The notes beneath the pieces were generated by a model. That model saw only the letters and a list, made by a program, of their open reading frames with translations, did not search any database and was not told where the DNA came from. DNA of 64,000 bases from Lachnospiraceae bacterium (GTDB lineage: Bacteria > Bacillota_A > Clostridia > Lachnospirales > Lachnospiraceae), in the NCBI GenBank assembly GCA_016291475.1, contig JAEEXJ010000002.1:1-64000 (forward strand). Direction: 5' to 3'. Made by a program: the position numbers and the translations under genes. This document shows, one piece after another, positions 9,549 to 19,499 of this stretch (the stretch's first letter is position 1; every line of letters begins with the position of its first letter).

Positions 9549-10299
9549 TTTTTGCCTCCAATATTTTCTCCGCCAGTTTAATGTCTTCCGGAGTAGTAAT
9601 CTTGATATTATCGTAACTTCCCATGACGAGCTTTATTTTAGTTCCGAGATACATATTAACCATCTGTGCATCATCGGTTATCTCGGGAAGTTTGATATCC
9701 TTATTTTGTTTGCTGTCTTCATATGCTTTCTTTGCAAGCAGGCACGCTCTGTATATAACATCCGCCGTAAAACACTGCGGCGTCTGCATCAGCCATACAT
9801 TTCTGCGCGGCGGTTCTTCGGTAACGATCCCGTTTTCGTCCGCAAGTTTGACTGTATCCTTGGTCGGAACCGCTGCTACGCTTCCCTGATCTTCACTTAC
9901 ATTATCAAGACATCGTTTTATTATCTCATCATCCACAAAGGGCCTTGCCCCGTCATGGATGAGTATGACTTCGGGTTTTCCTTCGAATGCTTCGCATCCG
10001 CTCTTCTCACATACGGCAAGCACTCCGTTAACAACGGAAAGATATCTTTCCTCGCCGCCGCATACTATATGACTTACCTTATCAAAGCCTCCGCGGTCCA
10101 CGATATCTCTTATGGTACCGATATCCTCTGCACCCGATACCAGAATGCATTCATCTATGAGATCCGATTTTTGTATTGTGCTTAAGCTGCGGCTTATGAG
10201 AGGTTCACCTCCGATATTAAGGAACTGTTTGGGAATATCACTCCCCATCCTTTTGCCTCTCCCGCCTGCCAGAAGTATCAGCGCATTCTTTTTTCTCAT
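9532..10299 (-). CDS. ispD: 2-C-methyl-D-erythritol 4-phosphate cytidylyltransferase
   Basis: 255 aa. IspD joins CTP to MEP in the non-mevalonate isoprenoid pathway. Visible motifs are the nucleotide-binding [18 protein letters not shown] near the N-terminus, [15 protein letters not shown] (about 130-145), VPTKDTVK and the terminal [10 protein letters not shown]. Full length for the family. The start overlaps the tsaD stop by 4 bp and its end runs 17 bp into tex, so it is translationally coupled within the tsa operon. No other MEP-pathway gene lies in the window. Confidence 0.95.
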   Translation of the reverse strand: MRKKNALILLAGGRGKRMGSDIPKQFLNIGGEPLISRSLSTIQKSDLIDECILVSGAEDIGTIRDIVDRGGFDKVSHIVCGGEERYLSVVNGVLAVCEKSGCEAFEGKPEVILIHDGARPFVDDEIIKRCLDNVSEDQGSVAAVPTKDTVKLADENGIVTEEPPRRNVWLMQTPQCFTADVIYRACLLAKKAYEDSKQNKDIKLPEITDDAQMVNMYLGTKIKLVMGSYDNIKITTPEDIKLAEKILEAKIGHIS

Positions 10300-11360
10300 A
10301 TTTTGAAAACGCCCTTCCTGTCGCCTATGGAAAGATTCGGAACCGCATTAAGATCAAGCCCGCTCCTGTATCCCAGCAGGTATTCATAGGAACCCGCCAC
10401 TCCTATCATCGCTCCGTTATCGGTACAGTAAACCGGCTGAGGTCTCATGAATTCAATGCCCGCCGCTGCACATTCTTTTTCGAACGCTTCGCGAAGTGCG
10501 GTGTTCGATGCAACGCCGCCGGCTATCGCAAATTTCTTTACTCCTCTGTCTTTGGCTGCCTGCATGCTGTGACCTACTAGAGTATCGACAACCGCTTTCT
10601 GAAACGAAGCCGCAACATTTGCGGAATTTATCGTCTCACCCTTCATATTGCATGAATTGAGATAATTCAAAACCGCCGACTTAAGGCCGCTGAAGGAGAA
10701 ATCATATTCATTCTCACGAACCTTAGCTCTGGGAAAATCTATGGAATCGGGATCACCGTTTCTCGCTTCCTTATCGATCTTGGGTCCTCCGGGATAGCCG
10801 AGGCCTATGGCTCTCGCTACCTTATCAAAAGCCTCTCCCGCAGCATCATCGCGAGTCCTTGCAATGATCTCATATTCTCCGTATCCGGTTACATTGACCA
10901 GGTGTGAATGTCCGCCCGACGCAACAAGACACATGAACGGCGGCTCCAAAGACTGATTATCGATGAAGTTGGCGCAGATATGACCTTCAATGTGGTTTAC
11001 TCCCACTACGGGAATACCCGCTGCCCATCCGAGTGCTTTGGCATGTGCTACGCCGACCAGCAACGCGCCCACAAGGCCGGGGCCGTAAGTGACTGCTATG
11101 GCGTCCATGTCCTTAAGCTCTTTCCCCGCTTCGGACAGAGCTTTTTTGACAACCTGATTTATCTTCTCGATATGACCTCTGGATGCTATTTCGGGAACGA
11201 CTCCCCCGTAGACGGTATGAAGATCTATCTGGGAATAGATAACGTTGGAGAGAACTTCTCTGCAACCTTTTATGACAGATGCCGCCGTTTCGTCGCAGGA
11301 TGATTCTATGCCCAAAACAAGCAGCTCTTTATTTTCGGTTAATTCATTACTCATAATCAT
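10296..11360 (-). CDS. tsaD: tRNA N6-adenosine threonylcarbamoyltransferase TsaD
   Basis: 354 aa. TsaD transfers the threonylcarbamoyl group to A37 of ANN-decoding tRNAs, working with TsaB and TsaE, both encoded upstream in the same operon. ASKHA-fold motifs are plain: [13 protein letters not shown] at the N-terminus, the metal site [25 protein letters not shown], and [14 protein letters not shown]. Two in-frame ATGs (11360 and 11354) are possible; the first overlaps the previous stop as ATGA and is kept. Confidence 0.97.
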   Translation of the reverse strand: MIMSNELTENKELLVLGIESSCDETAASVIKGCREVLSNVIYSQIDLHTVYGGVVPEIASRGHIEKINQVVKKALSEAGKELKDMDAIAVTYGPGLVGALLVGVAHAKALGWAAGIPVVGVNHIEGHICANFIDNQSLEPPFMCLVASGGHSHLVNVTGYGEYEIIARTRDDAAGEAFDKVARAIGLGYPGGPKIDKEARNGDPDSIDFPRAKVRENEYDFSFSGLKSAVLNYLNSCNMKGETINSANVAASFQKAVVDTLVGHSMQAAKDRGVKKFAIAGGVASNTALREAFEKECAAAGIEFMRPQPVYCTDNGAMIGVAGSYEYLLGYRSGLDLNAVPNLSIGDRKGVFKI

Positions 11361-11974
11361 TTATCACCGGACTGATCCTGTGAAGGAGCACCCTCACCGG
11401 TCAGATCCACGTTTTCATACAGATCCCATCCGAATATCTTCCATTTCTTATCTGTGGGATCTTTTCTAAGCAAATATATAAGACGAAGTGTGCTGGACTG
11501 ATTGTTCTCGGTCACATTGTATGTGCACATGAGTCTTGCAAAATGGAATCCGTCCCTGTCGTAATAATCTACGTTGGTGGAATTGGCGACGGAAGCATTG
11601 GTTATCTTCCTGCCGTTTTCCCTGTTTTCATCGATATCCTGATGAAGCCTTACAAGATATGTTCCGGTTTCGTTTATCGCCTGAAGATCGGGATCGAATA
11701 ATTCCCTGGCTCTTACTCCGAGAGAATCGATCTCTTCAGATGTTACGTCATCACGATAATAGCAAAGCATTATCTCGTTGTAATACTTCATGACTTCCTT
11801 GGGAGTGGGGGGATAATCATTGGTGATATCCCTGGAAAGTGCAAGTTCAACAGCCGTCATGGTGGCGTCTTTTTGAGCACTCTTAGCCCTTCCGGCCAAA
11901 TATGAATAGTATCCTACAAGGCCGAAAACAAGGATGATTATTACAATTGTCACACGTATCTGTCCGGACTTCAT
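11357..11974 (-). CDS. Single-pass membrane protein of unknown function (DUF6715-like)
   Basis: 205 aa. One N-terminal membrane segment (about 8-28) with basic residues in front predicts a type II anchor with the bulk outside the cell. The outside part starts with the sequence [20 protein letters not shown], then helical and beta segments ending in a conserved-looking [12 protein letters not shown] region. It resembles short proteins found in this same operon in other Lachnospiraceae (DUF6715, recalled from memory, not searched). It is 14 nt after rnz and overlaps tsaD by 4 bp. Function unknown; nothing ties it directly to t6A synthesis. Confidence 0.75.
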   Translation of the reverse strand: MKSGQIRVTIVIIILVFGLVGYYSYLAGRAKSAQKDATMTAVELALSRDITNDYPPTPKEVMKYYNEIMLCYYRDDVTSEEIDSLGVRARELFDPDLQAINETGTYLVRLHQDIDENRENGRKITNASVANSTNVDYYDRDGFHFARLMCTYNVTENNQSSTLRLIYLLRKDPTDKKWKIFGWDLYENVDLTGEGAPSQDQSGDK

Positions 11975-11988
11975 GGGATCCTTCCCGT

Positions 11989-12897
11989 TTACTCGTCAAA
12001 GTTCAGTTCCATGGTCTCACCGTCTTCCGGAATAAGAGTGTTTTCAAAGATCTTCTTAACACCCGGAGCATATCTTGACGCTCGCCCCATAGATGGTGAA
12101 AAATGTGTCAGCCACAATTTATCTACACCTGCATCTGCCGCAAGCTGCGCAGCTTCATACATGGTCATATGTTTCTTCTTAAGTGCTTTCTGCTCATCCT
12201 CGGGATCTCCGTACATTCCCTCAAGTATGCACAGATCGCTTCCCGCGGCATTTTCACATATAGCAGGAACAGGTCTGGTATCGGTGCAATAGGTGAGCTT
12301 GATACCTTTTCTGTCGGGACCCATTACCATTGACGGAACATAGGTCTTATCTCCGTCTTCCACGGTCTCACCGCTTTGCAGTCTGCTCCAGAATTTGAGC
12401 GGAATGTCTGCGGCAAGAGCGGCATCTCTATCAAACTTCCCTGCTCTGTCTATCTCAAAAGTATATCCGTAGCATGTCACACTGTGATTTACTTTAAATG
12501 CTTTAAGTCTGTATCCGTGGGTTTCTATTATCTGCTCCGCACCGGAAAACTCATGCAGTCTTACTTCAAAGGGAAGCTCGGGAGCAATAACTCTGAGCCC
12601 GGAAACGACCCTCTCAAGTCCCTTTGGACCGTATATGTCTATTGCCTCTGTCCTGTCGGAATTGGCCATGTCAAGAAGCAGTCCGGGAAGCCCGCTTATA
12701 TGATCCGCATGATAATGGGTAAAGCAGATCACATCGATCGGATTGGGACTCCAGCCGCGTTCTCTCATTGCTATCTGTGTTCCTTCACCGCAATCGATAA
12801 GAAGTGAGCTGCCGTTATATCTGACCATAAGAGAGGTCAGCCACCTGTATGGAAGCGGCATCATTCCGCCGGTGCCCAGAAGCGTTACATCAACCAT
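11989..12897 (-). CDS. rnz: Ribonuclease Z
   Basis: 302 aa metallo-beta-lactamase fold endonuclease that cuts the 3' trailer from pre-tRNAs lacking an encoded CCA. The zinc motif HYHADHISGLPGLL is at about 63-76, an early LLGTGGMMP and LLIDCGEGTQ are in place, and the C-terminal LTHFSPS matches the RNase Z His box. Both serine tRNAs in this window lack CCA, which agrees with a need for this enzyme. It lies 12 nt after rimI in the tsa operon. Confidence 0.95.
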   Translation of the reverse strand: MVDVTLLGTGGMMPLPYRWLTSLMVRYNGSSLLIDCGEGTQIAMRERGWSPNPIDVICFTHYHADHISGLPGLLLDMANSDRTEAIDIYGPKGLERVVSGLRVIAPELPFEVRLHEFSGAEQIIETHGYRLKAFKVNHSVTCYGYTFEIDRAGKFDRDAALAADIPLKFWSRLQSGETVEDGDKTYVPSMVMGPDRKGIKLTYCTDTRPVPAICENAAGSDLCILEGMYGDPEDEQKALKKKHMTMYEAAQLAADAGVDKLWLTHFSPSMGRASRYAPGVKKIFENTLIPEDGETMELNFDE

Positions 12898-12909
12898 AAA
12901 TTCTCCAAA

Positions 12910-13383
12910 TCAACTCTTGCGGATCCACATAATGTTTGCATCTTCTTTGGGATCCTCATAAAAACCGGGGCGTATGCCTTCGCTTACAAACCCGGCACTT
13001 TCATAAACCTTTATCGCAGGAACATTGGATACCCTTACTTCAAGAGTAAATTCCTCAACTCCCGCTTCTCTTCCCGCAGCGATCAGTTCTCTCATCAGCT
13101 TTGTGGCAATTCCCATATTTCTGAATTCGGGAAGAACCGCAACATTATCAATATCGCCTTCACCGCTGATGATCCTCATCCCAGCGGTTCCCACGATCTT
13201 TCTTGCACCTTTATCGACCACTGCCTCCGCCACAAGATAGAGAGCATCGGATTCTTCCATAAGATGTCCGAATTCCCTTGCAGACCAGGGTCTCGAAAAA
13301 CACTGAGTCTCGATATAGGCCAAAGGGCCGATATCACTAACACCCATTTTTCTGATCTTAAGCTCACTGATGTTTTGTGCCAT
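12910..13383 (-). CDS. rimI: Ribosomal protein S18-alanine N-acetyltransferase
   Basis: 157 aa GNAT enzyme. The acetyl-CoA motif A is DNVAVLPEFRNMGIATKLM, followed by FTLEVRVSNVPAIKVYESAG, a RimI hallmark. The open frame reaches further upstream to a GTG at 13410, but a GGAGG at 13396-13392 followed by ATGCAT points to the ATG at 13383. rimI between tsaB and tsaD is the usual arrangement in Firmicutes. Confidence 0.92.
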   Translation of the reverse strand: MAQNISELKIRKMGVSDIGPLAYIETQCFSRPWSAREFGHLMEESDALYLVAEAVVDKGARKIVGTAGMRIISGEGDIDNVAVLPEFRNMGIATKLMRELIAAGREAGVEEFTLEVRVSNVPAIKVYESAGFVSEGIRPGFYEDPKEDANIMWIRKS

Positions 13384-13423
13384 ATGCATCCCCTCCGTCA
13401 TAAGGACCACAATGATAAGTTCT

Positions 13424-14149
13424 TTATTTTCTCAGATCAAAATTCTTGGCGCCTTCTCTTTCCGCCTGGGATACTCTCAGATATGCAGGGGAGTGATCAT
13501 CCGCATTTACGTAAGCCCCTTCCGCGTACATCTTCAATCCCAGCACTGCAACCGAGGCAGCGCTTTGTCTGTTCAAATGAGCAGGTGCGAATCTATGCGG
13601 AACCGTCACGCTGCTTTCAAGGATCTTTTTATATGCATCCGCTCCGTCTCCGAGGAATATAACCTCTTTACCCAGAGCATTAACACGTCCTATCATATCC
13701 TCTACAGCTACAGCTTCTCCCTCGATATGAGTCACAAGATTTCCGTTTTCAAATCCGTAAAGAGCGGTATAAACCTGATTTCTTCTGGCGTCCATCATAG
13801 GGCATACATAAGCGCCTGCGCCCCAAAGATTATATGCAAGCCCCGCTAAAGTGGGGACTTCTATAACGGGTGCATCTGCCGCCATAGCTATTGCCTTGGC
13901 GGTTGCGGAACCTATCCTGAGTCCGGTAAAAGAACCCGGTCCCGCCGATATGGCCACCGCATCAAAATCCCCGGCAGTATTCGACGTCTCCCTGCAAATG
14001 GAATCTATCATCGGCAAAAGAGTCTGAGAATGTGTTTTCTTATAATCGGTGGAACTAAGCGCAAGTATGCATCCGCGTTCTCCGGGATCACCCTCCCAGA
14101 TTGCGGCGCTCGCTACAAGCCCCGACGAATCTATCGCAAGTATCTTCAT
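13424..14149 (-). CDS. tsaB: t6A biosynthesis protein TsaB
   Basis: 241 aa, a catalytically silent paralogue of TsaD that acts as its dimer partner. N-terminal LAIDSSGLVASAAI and the SAGPGSFTGLRIGSATAKA stretch are diagnostic; the metal-binding histidines of TsaD are absent as expected. The start overlaps the tsaE stop by 4 bp. Confidence 0.95.
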   Translation of the reverse strand: MKILAIDSSGLVASAAIWEGDPGERGCILALSSTDYKKTHSQTLLPMIDSICRETSNTAGDFDAVAISAGPGSFTGLRIGSATAKAIAMAADAPVIEVPTLAGLAYNLWGAGAYVCPMMDARRNQVYTALYGFENGNLVTHIEGEAVAVEDMIGRVNALGKEVIFLGDGADAYKKILESSVTVPHRFAPAHLNRQSAASVAVLGLKMYAEGAYVNADDHSPAYLRVSQAEREGAKNFDLRK

Positions 14150-14604
14150 ATAGTCGTAACCGTTATCTTCCGATAATCAAATCCTTTATCGTTGTCTCTT
14201 TCCACTTTTATCTCTGTGATGTGCTCGGGAAGAAACTCTTCAATGTTGCAAGCCCATTCGATCAGGCAGGCACCGTCTCCGTAAAAATAATCCGTATATC
14301 CGATCTCTTCCATCTCGGAAGGGTCTTCGATCCTGTAAGCATCGTAGTGGTATAAAGGAATCCTCCCGCCCTCGTAGATCTGCATGATGGTGAAAGTAGG
14401 GCTTGTTACGTTCTCGCATATTCCGAGCCCTTCCGCAAATCCCTTGGCAAAAACCGTCTTGCCCGCTCCCAGGTCGCCCTCGAGAGTATAGACATTTCCG
14501 GGCTTTGCCTCCCTGCCGAACCTGACACCGAGTTCATGCGTATCATCCGCAGAAAAGCTTTCTATTATCCTGCATGAAGGATTTTCAACAGTTTCTTTTA
14601 ACAT
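14146..14604 (-). CDS. tsaE: tRNA threonylcarbamoyladenosine ATPase TsaE
   Basis: 152 aa. P-loop GDLGAGKTVFAKG (about 43-55), TSPTFTIMQIY, and the Walker-B-like LYHYDAYRIEDPSEMEEIGY typical of TsaE/YjeE. It hydrolyses ATP to reset the TsaB-TsaD complex. It overlaps both neighbours (7 bp with the gene before, 4 bp with tsaB). Confidence 0.95.
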   Translation of the reverse strand: MLKETVENPSCRIIESFSADDTHELGVRFGREAKPGNVYTLEGDLGAGKTVFAKGFAEGLGICENVTSPTFTIMQIYEGGRIPLYHYDAYRIEDPSEMEEIGYTDYFYGDGACLIEWACNIEEFLPEHITEIKVERDNDKGFDYRKITVTTI

Positions 14605-15074
14605 TTGATATATACCTTATCCGGAGCCATATTCCGGGAAATACACTGAATTACCAAAGGGATCTTGTCACCCAGCTGGTTTCTGGGAAAGATCGTCGCT
14701 CCGGTGCGGGAAGTAAATACCAGAATGCTTCTGGAAGTGGATACGGCCTTTACACAATCCTCCCACTTGATGGTCTCTTCATTCTCACCCTGTGATACGG
14801 TAAGTCCCTCATCGTCCAGCCTGTAATGAAGCGGGTTCTTAAATGCGGGACTCAGAGCAGCCACCTGTGCACTTCTCATCCAGAGAGTTACGGGCAGATA
14901 AATCACTACTACGGCACCAATAACTGCCAGCGGATAATTCGCACTGTATATCCCCCACACTATGGCAGCAAAACCGATTATCTCGGCCAGGATATTGATG
15001 AATTTCCCGTAGGTGTATTTCAGATTGTAATCATACAGATCGGCCTTTCCGATCTTGACATCGCATTCGATCAT
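14598..15074 (-). CDS. YcxB-like membrane protein
   Basis: 158 aa. Two adjacent hydrophobic segments (about 27-65) are followed by a cytoplasmic beta-rich tail with the pattern YRLDDEGLTVSQ ... IKWEDCVKA ... FPRNQL, as in the YcxB-like C-terminal domain. Function unknown. It is the first gene of the tsa operon, and a hairpin sits directly upstream. Confidence 0.75.
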   Translation of the reverse strand: MIECDVKIGKADLYDYNLKYTYGKFINILAEIIGFAAIVWGIYSANYPLAVIGAVVVIYLPVTLWMRSAQVAALSPAFKNPLHYRLDDEGLTVSQGENEETIKWEDCVKAVSTSRSILVFTSRTGATIFPRNQLGDKIPLVIQCISRNMAPDKVYIKC

Positions 15075-15084
15075 AATATTCCTT

Positions 15085-15121
15085 AAAAGCCCGAATACAG
15101 CAGTTTTTTACCCCTTCGGGC
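15085..15121 (-). other. Leader hairpin before the tsa operon
   Basis: Perfect 7-bp stem GCCCGAA/TTCGGGC (15089-15095 with 15115-15121) with a 19-nt loop. On the minus strand it is followed by CTTTTAAGG, so it could attenuate transcription just before the first gene. The T-run is short, and no competing structure was found. Confidence 0.35.
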
Positions 15122-15172
15122 ATAGTGGCGCAATATACACAAAATATCATCTTATTTTACCGTAAAAGCAGT

Positions 15173-15213
15173 AAAAAAGCAATGAGCGGCGGTCTTTTGA
15201 ACCGCCGCTCATT
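15173..15213 (-). terminator. Terminator after the sugar ABC permease
   Basis: A 13-bp stem, AATGAGCGGCGGT with its complement (15181-15193 and 15201-15213), has a 7-nt loop. Read on the minus strand it is followed by GCTTTTTT. It closes the binding protein-ATPase-permease operon. Confidence 0.88.
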
Positions 15214-15234
15214 GCTTGATTATGGGAGGATTTA

Positions 15235-16425
15235 TTAATCTTTAGATATCATCTTTCCGCCACGCTTAGAGACGACATCGAAGATAACTGCTGCCAAAAG
15301 AACCAGACCTTTTACAACCTTCTGCCAGTTGGCATCAACGCTCATAAGTGACATACCGAGGTTGATGATACCCATGAGAACCGCACCGACGATAACTCCG
15401 GGAACGGTACCGATTCCGCCGTATGCTGAAGCGCCTCCGATGAAGCAGGAACCGATCGCATCCATCTCATAGTTCTGGCCGTATGTAGGCTGAGCTGAGG
15501 TAAGTCTTGCGATGGTGATCATTCCGGCAAGTGCCGAAAGAAGTCCCATGTTGGTATATGCAAGGAAGTATACCTTGTTGGTGCTGATACCGGAAAGCTT
15601 GGTAGCCTTCTCGTTACCGCCTACCGCATAGAAGTAACGTCCGGTCTTGGTATTGGATGTGATGAAACCGTATACCAGGACAACGATCATAACCCAGATA
15701 AGAACGGTAGGAATACCTTTGTGCTGTGAAAGTCTGAATGTGAATGCAAGGATCACGAGTGAGATGATAGCGGTCTTAGCCCAGAAGAATCCGGCCTTTT
15801 CTACTTCGTAATGCTTCTTGATCTTGCTGATCCTGCCCTTGAACTGAAGGAATACGAAAATCGCTGTTGCGATCGCTCCTGCCAAAAGACAGGTAATATT
15901 TAAAGAGTTGTTTCCGAAAACGTCAGGGATGTAGCAGTTAGCGCCACCGCCGAATACATTTACGAAAGTGGTGTAATCCTTGATGGAAATGGTAAGTCCG
16001 TCGAGAACTACGTTGGAAAGTCCTCTGAAGATAAGCATACCTGCAAGGGTTACGATAAAGGGAGGGATTCGAACGTAAGCGATCCAGAAAGCCTGGAAAG
16101 CGCCGATCAGAATACCGATTGCGAACATGGCAAGTACTGTGAAGAAAAAGGGTACGTTGTACTTTGTCATAAGAATTGCGCCGACGGCACCGGTAAAGCA
16201 TACTACCGAACCTACGGAAAGGTCGATGTTACCACCGGTCAGTATGCACAGGAGCATACCGGTTGCAAGAACGAATACATACGCATTCTGCGAAATGAGG
16301 TTCGATACGTTCATGGGAAGCAGGATTGCTCCGCCGGTACGTATTGCGAAAAATCCGAGCACAAGAATGAGTACAATGATCATTGTGTACTTCTTGACCA
16401 GATCAAGTATTTTTGTCTTATCCAT
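15235..16425 (-). CDS. Sugar ABC transporter permease (XylH-like)
   Basis: 396 aa membrane protein of the BPD_transp_2 class with about ten hydrophobic segments and the conserved periplasmic-side pattern GGNIDLSVGSVVCFTGAVG, then GGNEKATKLSGI and FIGGASAYGGIGTVPGVIVG. Its length and a long hydrophilic loop (about 205-220) match XylH rather than RbsC. With the ATPase 26 nt upstream and the binding protein before that, it forms one sugar importer, probably for xylose or another pentose or hexose; the substrate is inferred. Confidence 0.88.
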   Translation of the reverse strand: MDKTKILDLVKKYTMIIVLILVLGFFAIRTGGAILLPMNVSNLISQNAYVFVLATGMLLCILTGGNIDLSVGSVVCFTGAVGAILMTKYNVPFFFTVLAMFAIGILIGAFQAFWIAYVRIPPFIVTLAGMLIFRGLSNVVLDGLTISIKDYTTFVNVFGGGANCYIPDVFGNNSLNITCLLAGAIATAIFVFLQFKGRISKIKKHYEVEKAGFFWAKTAIISLVILAFTFRLSQHKGIPTVLIWVMIVVLVYGFITSNTKTGRYFYAVGGNEKATKLSGISTNKVYFLAYTNMGLLSALAGMITIARLTSAQPTYGQNYEMDAIGSCFIGGASAYGGIGTVPGVIVGAVLMGIINLGMSLMSVDANWQKVVKGLVLLAAVIFDVVSKRGGKMISKD

Positions 16426-16451
16426 TTTCTTAATTCTCCTTCGTATCCTTC

Positions 16452-17981
16452 TTATGCCGTTTTAATGATATGAGACATTATGATCTCCTGGCTTGCTTCG
16501 CTTCCCTTGAGCTCAGCTACCATTTTGCCTTCATTCATGACATAGATCCTGTCACACATTCCGAGTATCTCGGGCATTTCCGACGATATCATGATTACCG
16601 ACTTTCCGGCCGCAACCAGATCGTTCATGATGCAGTAGATCTCGTATTTAGCACCGACATCAATACCTCTTGTAGGCTCGTCCAGGATCAGGATATCGGG
16701 GTCTGTGTACATCCATTTTGCAAGAAGTACCTTCTGCTGATTTCCACCCGACAGATTACCTACATTCTGTTCAACGGTAGGACATTTGATATTCAGCTTT
16801 GTTCTGTACTCGGAAGCAACGTTATATTCCTCATACTTATCGATAACACCTGCCTTATTGGAAACTCCGTCAAGATTTGCCAGAGTGGTGTTTATCTTAA
16901 TGGGATTGGAAAGGATCAGTCCGTTTCCTTTTCTGTCTTCCGTTACATATGCAAGACCATGCTCGATGGCGCTCTTTACGGAATCAAGTTTTACCTCTTC
17001 GCCGTCGATGATGATCGTACCGCTGATCTTGTCTCCGTAGCTCTTTCCGAAAAGACTCATTGCAAGTTCGGTACGTCCTGCGCCCATAAGTCCGGATATT
17101 CCGACGATCTCACCCTTTCTTACATTGATGTTGACATTATCAACAACCTTTCTTTCGGAATAGAGAGGGTGATATACGGTCCAGTCGCGGACCTCCATCT
17201 TGATATCTCCGATATTGGACTCCCTCTTGGGGAATCTGTCGGAAATCTCTCTTCCTACCATGCCTTTGATGATCCTTCCCTCAGAGAAGTCATCAACTTT
17301 TTTGTCAAGGCTTTCGATGGAGCAGCCGTCGCGGATAACCGTGATCTTGTCGGCTACGTAAGATACTTCATTGAGCTTATGTGAAATGATGATGGAAGTC
17401 ATTCCGTTAGCTTTGAATTTGAGAAGCAGTTCAAGAAGTGCTTTGGAATCCTCTTCGTTAAGTGAGGATGTGGGCTCGTCCAGAATAAGAAGTTTGGCAT
17501 TCTTGGCAAGCGCCTTGGCGATTTCGACAAGCTGCTGCTTACCGACGCCTATATCTTTGATAAGAGTCTGCGGAGATTCTTTGAGGCCTACCATTTCGAG
17601 GTATTTCTTCGCAAGCTCGTTAGTTTCATTCCAATTGATGACCTGTTTTCCGCCGCGCTCGTTTCCGAGGAACATATTCTCGGCGATGGTCATATAAGGT
17701 ATAAGGGCAAGTTCCTGATGAATTATTACGATGCCCTTGTGTTCACTGTCTTTGATAGTGTGAAACTGGCAAATTTCGCCGTCATAAACTATATCGCCCT
17801 CATAACTTCCGTAAGGATATATTCCGCTGAGGACATTCATAAGTGTTGATTTTCCGGCACCATTCTCTCCGACAAGAGCGTGTATTTCTCCTCTGGCTAC
17901 CTCAAGGCAAACATTGTCGAGAGCCTTGACACCGGGGAAGGTTTTGGTTATTTGCCTCATTTCAAGTATATTGTCAGCCAA
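16452..17981 (-). CDS. Sugar ABC transporter ATPase, two ATPase domains (XylG-like)
   Basis: 509 aa with two ABC domains. The first has Walker [25 protein letters not shown] as signature and [15 protein letters not shown]; the second has a degenerate Walker A ([12 protein letters not shown]), signature LSGGNQQKV and [14 protein letters not shown]. That asymmetry is normal for the XylG/RbsA/MglA family. The start is read as TTG at 17981, because the AAGGAGG ribosome site lies just upstream and inside the longer frame that begins with ATG at 17999. It energises the permease downstream. Confidence 0.9.
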   Translation of the reverse strand: MADNILEMRQITKTFPGVKALDNVCLEVARGEIHALVGENGAGKSTLMNVLSGIYPYGSYEGDIVYDGEICQFHTIKDSEHKGIVIIHQELALIPYMTIAENMFLGNERGGKQVINWNETNELAKKYLEMVGLKESPQTLIKDIGVGKQQLVEIAKALAKNAKLLILDEPTSSLNEEDSKALLELLLKFKANGMTSIIISHKLNEVSYVADKITVIRDGCSIESLDKKVDDFSEGRIIKGMVGREISDRFPKRESNIGDIKMEVRDWTVYHPLYSERKVVDNVNINVRKGEIVGISGLMGAGRTELAMSLFGKSYGDKISGTIIIDGEEVKLDSVKSAIEHGLAYVTEDRKGNGLILSNPIKINTTLANLDGVSNKAGVIDKYEEYNVASEYRTKLNIKCPTVEQNVGNLSGGNQQKVLLAKWMYTDPDILILDEPTRGIDVGAKYEIYCIMNDLVAAGKSVIMISSEMPEILGMCDRIYVMNEGKMVAELKGSEASQEIIMSHIIKTA

Positions 17982-18076
17982 TTTTACTCCTCCTTGCATA
18001 GGTAATGCATTTTTTGCTTTACCCTGACAACAGGCGGGGGATTAACCCCGCCTGAGTCTGTATTGGGCAATTCTTA

Positions 18077-19243
18077 TTACTTAAGCTGATCAGCTGTATA
18101 GTAACCTGACTCGATAAGAAGCTCTTCGTAGTTGTTGATATCAGCAAATACGGGCTCGCAGAGATATGAAGGGATGATTCCGGTTCCGTTGTCGTAAGTT
18201 TCCTTATCGTTTACGGGAGCCTCACTTCCGTTCATGATAGCGTCAACCATTTCTACAGTCTTAGCTGCAAGAGTACGGGTATCCTTGAAGATGGACATTG
18301 CCTGCTTGCCATCGATCATGTTCTTAACGTTAGCGATATCGCAGTCCTGACCGGTGATGATGGGCCAGTTGTCGTGATTTGCTACATAGTTAGCTTCAAG
18401 AGAGTTGGTAACACCCATAGCGGTTGAGTCGTTGGATGCAAGAACAGCGTCAAGCTGGGTTCCGTCAGCATAGTTAGCGGAAATGATAGCATCGAATCTG
18501 TTCTGAGCATTCTCGGTTGACCATCCCTGAGTAGCTACGGTTGCGAAATCGGTCTGTCCGGACTTAACAACGAGCTGGCCGTTGTCGATGTAGGGCTGAA
18601 GAACGTCCATAGCGCCGCCGAAGAAGAATCTTGCGTTGTTGTCTCCGGGGTCACCGGTGATGAGCTCGATGTTGAAGGGGCCGTCGCCGTTAGCGAGGTT
18701 GAGCTGCTGCTCAATGTACTGTCCCTGCTTGGTTCCAACCATGTAGTTATCGAAAGTAGCATAGTAGGTAACTGCATCGGAGTTCATGATAAGACGGTCA
18801 TAAGCGATAACGGGGATGTTGTTCTCCTTAGCCTGCTCGAGAACGGTTCCGAGTGAATCGCCTTCGATAGCTGCAATAACGAGAACCTGGCATCCAGAGC
18901 TGATCATGTTCTCAATCTGAGAAACCTGAGTAGCAATGTCGTTGGAAGCATACTGAAGGTCAACTTCGTATCCTGCCTCTTCAAGAAGTCTCTTCATGTT
19001 GTCGCCATCCTGGTTCCATCTCTGAAGATCCTTGGTAGGCATTGCAACACCGATTCTTCCGGTACCCTCAGCAACGGGTGAAGCGGGAGTATCAACGTCA
19101 GTATTACCTGCGTCAACAGTAGTGGTGTCATTGCTTGCAGCGGGTGAAGCGGGAGTGTTTCCGCCTGCGGTATTTCCGCATCCTGCGAGAACTGATGTAA
19201 GCATCGAAGCTGCAAGTAACAAACTAAATACTTTTTTCTTCAT
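18077..19243 (-). CDS. Sugar-binding lipoprotein (ChvE/XylF-like)
   Basis: 388 aa. Signal peptide with lipobox VLAGC at about 18-22, a Thr/Pro/Ala/Ser-rich linker (to about 65), then a periplasmic-binding fold beginning GVAMPTKDLQRWNQDG. ISSGCQVLVIAAIEGDSL and AVLASNDSTAMGV are typical of the multiple-sugar/xylose binding group. ATG at 19243 is preferred to the one at 19261 because AAGGAG lies between them. It feeds the ATPase and permease downstream; a 77-bp gap separates it from the ATPase gene. Confidence 0.9.
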   Translation of the reverse strand: MKKKVFSLLLAASMLTSVLAGCGNTAGGNTPASPAASNDTTTVDAGNTDVDTPASPVAEGTGRIGVAMPTKDLQRWNQDGDNMKRLLEEAGYEVDLQYASNDIATQVSQIENMISSGCQVLVIAAIEGDSLGTVLEQAKENNIPVIAYDRLIMNSDAVTYYATFDNYMVGTKQGQYIEQQLNLANGDGPFNIELITGDPGDNNARFFFGGAMDVLQPYIDNGQLVVKSGQTDFATVATQGWSTENAQNRFDAIISANYADGTQLDAVLASNDSTAMGVTNSLEANYVANHDNWPIITGQDCDIANVKNMIDGKQAMSIFKDTRTLAAKTVEMVDAIMNGSEAPVNDKETYDNGTGIIPSYLCEPVFADINNYEELLIESGYYTADQLK

Positions 19244-19436
19244 TTTTTCTTTCTCCTTCATAGGAATATTTATTTGTTACATGTATATTATTATCACTTT
19301 CCGGATGGAATAAATTTTTAGTCATCTTGATATTTTTTTCTTTGTGAAACTGTTTTCTGAACCGATACGGGCAATTTTTTGCAGTTAATCCGGTCAAAAA
19401 ACGCAAGATATTACCCTGCATTATGTCGACTGCATT

Positions 19437-19465
19437 AAAAAAAGCCCGAAAATTCGGGCTTTTTC
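19437..19465 (-). terminator. Terminator between the sensor operon and the transporter operon
   Basis: Stem AAAGCCCGAA/TTCGGGCTTT (19441-19450 with 19453-19462) flanked by A and T runs on both sides, so it can work on either strand. On the minus strand it ends the operon that finishes at 19500. The 175 bp between it and the next gene should hold the transporter promoter, but I could not place one with confidence. Confidence 0.8.
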
Positions 19466-19499
19466 CTAATCTGCAAATAATTATCCTGTTATAAATTTA

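Noticed and set aside
17982..17999. ATG start for the XylG-like gene at 17999
   Set aside because: The AAGGAGG ribosome site lies within these codons and serves the TTG at 17981.
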